In this document: positions 46,514 to 48,695 of the stretch, in pieces | How the letters are laid out: each line of letters opens with the position of its first letter | Position numbering within the stretch: the first letter of the stretch is position 1 | Source of the DNA: Burkholderiales bacterium | GTDB taxonomy: Bacteria > Pseudomonadota > Gammaproteobacteria > Burkholderiales > Burkholderiaceae_C | DNA: 48,695 nucleotides | NCBI GenBank assembly: GCA_025350145.1 | Contig: JANXYH010000007.1 | Location: 1-48,695, forward strand | Direction: 5' to 3' | Position numbers and translations under genes: made by a program | The notes under the pieces: model-generated | Databases searched by the model: none | Told to the model about the DNA's origin: nothing | What the model saw: only the letters and a program-made list of their open reading frames with translations

Positions 46514-47443
46514 CTAGCCTTGGCGCTGTGCGCTGCGCATCGACAGCGTCATGTTGATCGCCCGGCCGAGCTTGGCGGCGTAGGCCGGATCGGTGGCGTA
46601 GCCGGCGCTCTGCAGGCCCTGGGCGAATTGCTGGGCGTCGTTGCCGGCGGCGCGCACCGCCTGGTAGCGCGGGCTGGTCGCGACCATCTTGGCGTAGTCG
46701 GCAAAGGAGTCGGCCGGGCTGGCGTAGGCGCGAAAGCGCTGCACCAGCTTCTGCGCCTGGCCATCGCGGAACTCGGTGGTCAGCACGTCCACGGTCGGGC
46801 CGCTCCAGCCGGCGCCGGCCTTGATGCCGAACAGGTTGTTCGACACCGTGCCGTCACGCCCGGTGATGCCGCGCTGGCCCCAGCCGGTCTCGTGCCCGGC
46901 CTGGGCGAGCATGAAGTTCGCCGGGATGCCGCTGTGCTGCGCCACCGCCTGCGCGGCGGCGCTGTATTGCTCGACGAAGGCAGAGGCAGCGCGCTCGGGG
47001 ATACGCGTGGCGCGCGCCGCCGGCTGGGCATCGGCGCCAGGCAGCGCGGGTGCCGCCTGGGCGGCCTCGGCAGGCTTGGTCGGGGTGGCCGGGGTGGCCG
47101 GGGTGGGGGCAATCACGTCGCCGGGCATGACGCTGAGCTGGCGTTCGAGCTGGCGCGCAACGATGTCGGCCAGGCCGCCAGGCTTGCCCGCCAGTTGCTG
47201 CGCGAGCTGGCTGTCGAGCATCTCGGTGCCGAGCTTGGAGCCCTCGTTGTCCAGCCCGGTGTCCAGCCAGGCGGCGCGCATGTGCTTGAGCATCTGCTGC
47301 ATGAACAGGCTCTCCAGCAGCTTGGCGGCCTCGCGCGCCGCGCCCTTGGGGTCCTGCCCGGCCCTGAGCTTGAGCCCCGCCAGCGCCGTCGGGTCGGCGG
47401 CCAGGCGCTGGCTGCTGTCGGCTGGCAGGCTGCCCAGGGCCAT
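46514..47443 (-). CDS. flgJ: flagellar rod assembly protein/muramidase FlgJ
   Basis: A 309-residue two-domain protein. The N-terminal rod-binding domain contains ESLFMQQMLKHMRAAWLDTGL. A Pro/Ala-rich linker (about 110-145) follows. The C-terminal glucosaminidase domain has AQAGHETGWGQRGI, with the likely catalytic Glu in GHETGWG. It digests peptidoglycan to let the rod pass. ATG at 47443 lies 3 bp after flgI. Confidence 0.95.
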   Translation of the reverse strand: MALGSLPADSSQRLAADPTALAGLKLRAGQDPKGAAREAAKLLESLFMQQMLKHMRAAWLDTGLDNEGSKLGTEMLDSQLAQQLAGKPGGLADIVARQLERQLSVMPGDVIAPTPATPATPTKPAEAAQAAPALPGADAQPAARATRIPERAASAFVEQYSAAAQAVAQHSGIPANFMLAQAGHETGWGQRGITGRDGTVSNNLFGIKAGAGWSGPTVDVLTTEFRDGQAQKLVQRFRAYASPADSFADYAKMVATSPRYQAVRAAGNDAQQFAQGLQSAGYATDPAYAAKLGRAINMTLSMRSAQRQG

Positions 47444-47446
47444 GGC

Positions 47447-48577
47447 TCAGATCACTTCCAGCTCGGCCTGCAGGGCGCCGGCACTCTTCATCGCCTGCAG
47501 GATCGCCAACAGGTCCTGCGGTGTCGCGCCCAGGGCGTTCAAGGCCTTGACCACGTCGGCCAACTTCGCCCCGGCCGGCAACTGCATCAGCGCCCCGCCC
47601 TGCTGGGTGATGGCGATGTCGGTCTTCTCGGTCACCGTGGTCTGGCCGCCGGACAGCGGGCTGGGCTGGCTGACGCTGGGCGTGGTGCTGATCGTCACCG
47701 CCAGCGCGCCATGGGCCACCGCGCAGGCGGCCAGGGTCACCGATTCGTTCATCACCACCGAGCCGGTGCGGGCGTTCAGCACCACCCGGGCGGCCGGCTT
47801 TTCCTGGGCGATGCTGAGGTTCTCGATGTCCGCCAGAAAGCCGACGCGGTCGACCCCGGCCGCCAGCTTGACCTGCACCACCCGGCCGTCCACCGCCCAG
47901 GCCGTGCCCGCGCCCTTGGCGCCGTTGATCGCCCCGGCCACGGCCCGGGCGGTGGCGTAGTCCGAGGCGTGCAGGTCGAGCTGCAAACGCTCGCCCAAGG
48001 CCAGCGGGGTCGGCACGGCGCGCTCGACGGTGGCGCCGTCGGGCACCCGGCCGGCCGCCAGGTGGTTGATCTGCACCTTGGAGCCACCGGCCGCAGCCCC
48101 CGCCCCGCCGACGATCAGGTTGCCCTGCGCCAGCGCGTAGACCTGGCCGTCGGCACCCTTGAGCGGGGTCACGATCAGCAGCCCGCCGCGCAGGCTCTTG
48201 GCATTGCCGATCGACGAGACGTTGACATCGACACGCTGTCCCGGCTGGGCAAAGGGCGGCAGCTCGGCCGTGACCAGCACCCCGGCCACGTTCTTGGGTT
48301 GCAGCGAGGCGCCGGGCGGAATCGTCACCCCCATCTGCTGCATCAGCGCGGTCAGCGCCTGCGGCGTGAACGGCACCTGCGTCGCCTGGTCGCCGGTGCC
48401 GTCCAGGCCGACCACGATCCCGAAGCCAGTCAAGGGGTTGCTCCGCACCCCCTGCACCTGGGCAATCTCCTTGAGCCGCGCCGCCTGCACCGGTCCGGCC
48501 AGCCAGGCGCACAACAGCAGCACGGCAAGCCCCAATGCTGGCCACCCTCGAAAAGCCGTGCCAGGAGCAAAAGCCAA
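47447..48577 (-). CDS. flgI: flagellar P-ring protein FlgI
   Basis: FlgI forms the P ring in the peptidoglycan layer. The 376-residue precursor has a signal peptide (FRGWPALGLAVLLLCAWLAGPVQA) and mature sequence RLKEIAQVQGVRSNPLTGFG, with GLDGTGDQ typical of the family. No in-frame ATG is present near the start; TTG at 48577 is the best start and lacks a clear ribosome-binding sequence. flgH, usually just upstream, is beyond the window, and the space holds repeats. Confidence 0.93.
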   Translation of the reverse strand: MAFAPGTAFRGWPALGLAVLLLCAWLAGPVQAARLKEIAQVQGVRSNPLTGFGIVVGLDGTGDQATQVPFTPQALTALMQQMGVTIPPGASLQPKNVAGVLVTAELPPFAQPGQRVDVNVSSIGNAKSLRGGLLIVTPLKGADGQVYALAQGNLIVGGAGAAAGGSKVQINHLAAGRVPDGATVERAVPTPLALGERLQLDLHASDYATARAVAGAINGAKGAGTAWAVDGRVVQVKLAAGVDRVGFLADIENLSIAQEKPAARVVLNARTGSVVMNESVTLAACAVAHGALAVTISTTPSVSQPSPLSGGQTTVTEKTDIAITQQGGALMQLPAGAKLADVVKALNALGATPQDLLAILQAMKSAGALQAELEVI

Positions 48578-48597
48578 CCCAGCGGCAGCCGCAGAAC

Positions 48598-48695
48598 CGG
48601 CTTTGCCGGGCTGCTGGCTGCGCCCCCCCGGGGGGGAGACGCCGAAGGCGTTTCGGGGGGGGGAGGAGGACTCGGCTTTGCCGGGCTGCTGGCTG
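48598..48695. repeat. repeat array upstream of flgI
   Basis: A 23-bp sequence starting CGGCTTTGCCGGGCTG occurs exactly at 48598-48620 and 48673-48695, the window edge. Between them are CCCCCCCGGGGGGG and CGCC/GGCG palindromic parts. The CCGGC/GCCGG arms of the repeat can fold into hairpins. This is REP/BIME-like and probably continues beyond the window. Confidence 0.8.

Overview
The window is high-GC DNA with the gene content and gene order of a betaproteobacterium of the order Burkholderiales. The evidence is the thrS-infC-rpmI-rplT-pheS-pheT-ihfA-merR-tRNA-Pro run, the flagellar and chemotaxis gene types, and protein sequences typical of that order. No rRNA and no species-level marker is present, so I do not name a genus. 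Function calls rest on reading the translations and on knowledge of the families; no search was run.

Layout. 1-1034: end of a flagellar export operon (fliQ partial, fliR). 1053-2863: minus-strand two-component pair (receiver-histidine kinase plus LuxR-type regulator). 3130-10533: chemotaxis operon (a CheZ-like candidate, cheY, cheA, mcp, cheW, mcp). 10598-12145: a 1548-bp unit bounded by Tn3-family inverted repeats, with no transposase. It carries a MntA/HepT toxin-antitoxin pair and two small unknown genes. 12186-17825: an FtsX-like permease, a BMP-family binding protein and a DppA-like binding protein. 17940-26624: a minus-strand form I carbon monoxide dehydrogenase cluster, read as coxM-S-L-G-D-E, then a MocA/MobA-like cytidylyltransferase and a membrane protein. 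26822-27058: a LytTR-type regulator remnant. 27333-28030: a DUF4160/DUF2442-HTH pair. 28172-36240: the translation operon, with two attenuator-like leaders and a rare ATC start for infC. 36484-40701: a DUF4331-lipoprotein-TPR-HupE operon. 40902-48577: a patatin-like gene, an EAL/HDOD regulator gene and flgL-K-J-I, with REP-like repeats at both ends of the flagellar run.

How the genes work together. The flagellar genes at both ends and the chemotaxis genes between them describe a motile, chemotactic cell. cheR, cheB and cheD, which usually follow such an operon, are not in the window; the operon ends where the Tn3-type unit sits. The cox genes encode the three subunits of a Mo-Cu CO dehydrogenase, the CoxD/CoxE/CoxG maturation and anchoring factors, and a likely molybdopterin-cytosine-dinucleotide enzyme. 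The large subunit has the active-site loop AYRCSLR where form I enzymes have AYxCSFR.

The observations most worth follow-up are the Tn3-ended toxin-antitoxin unit with its two unknown tail genes, the CoxL loop variant in a trimmed cluster, the CheZ-like protein in front of cheY, and the attenuator-like leader of thrS.
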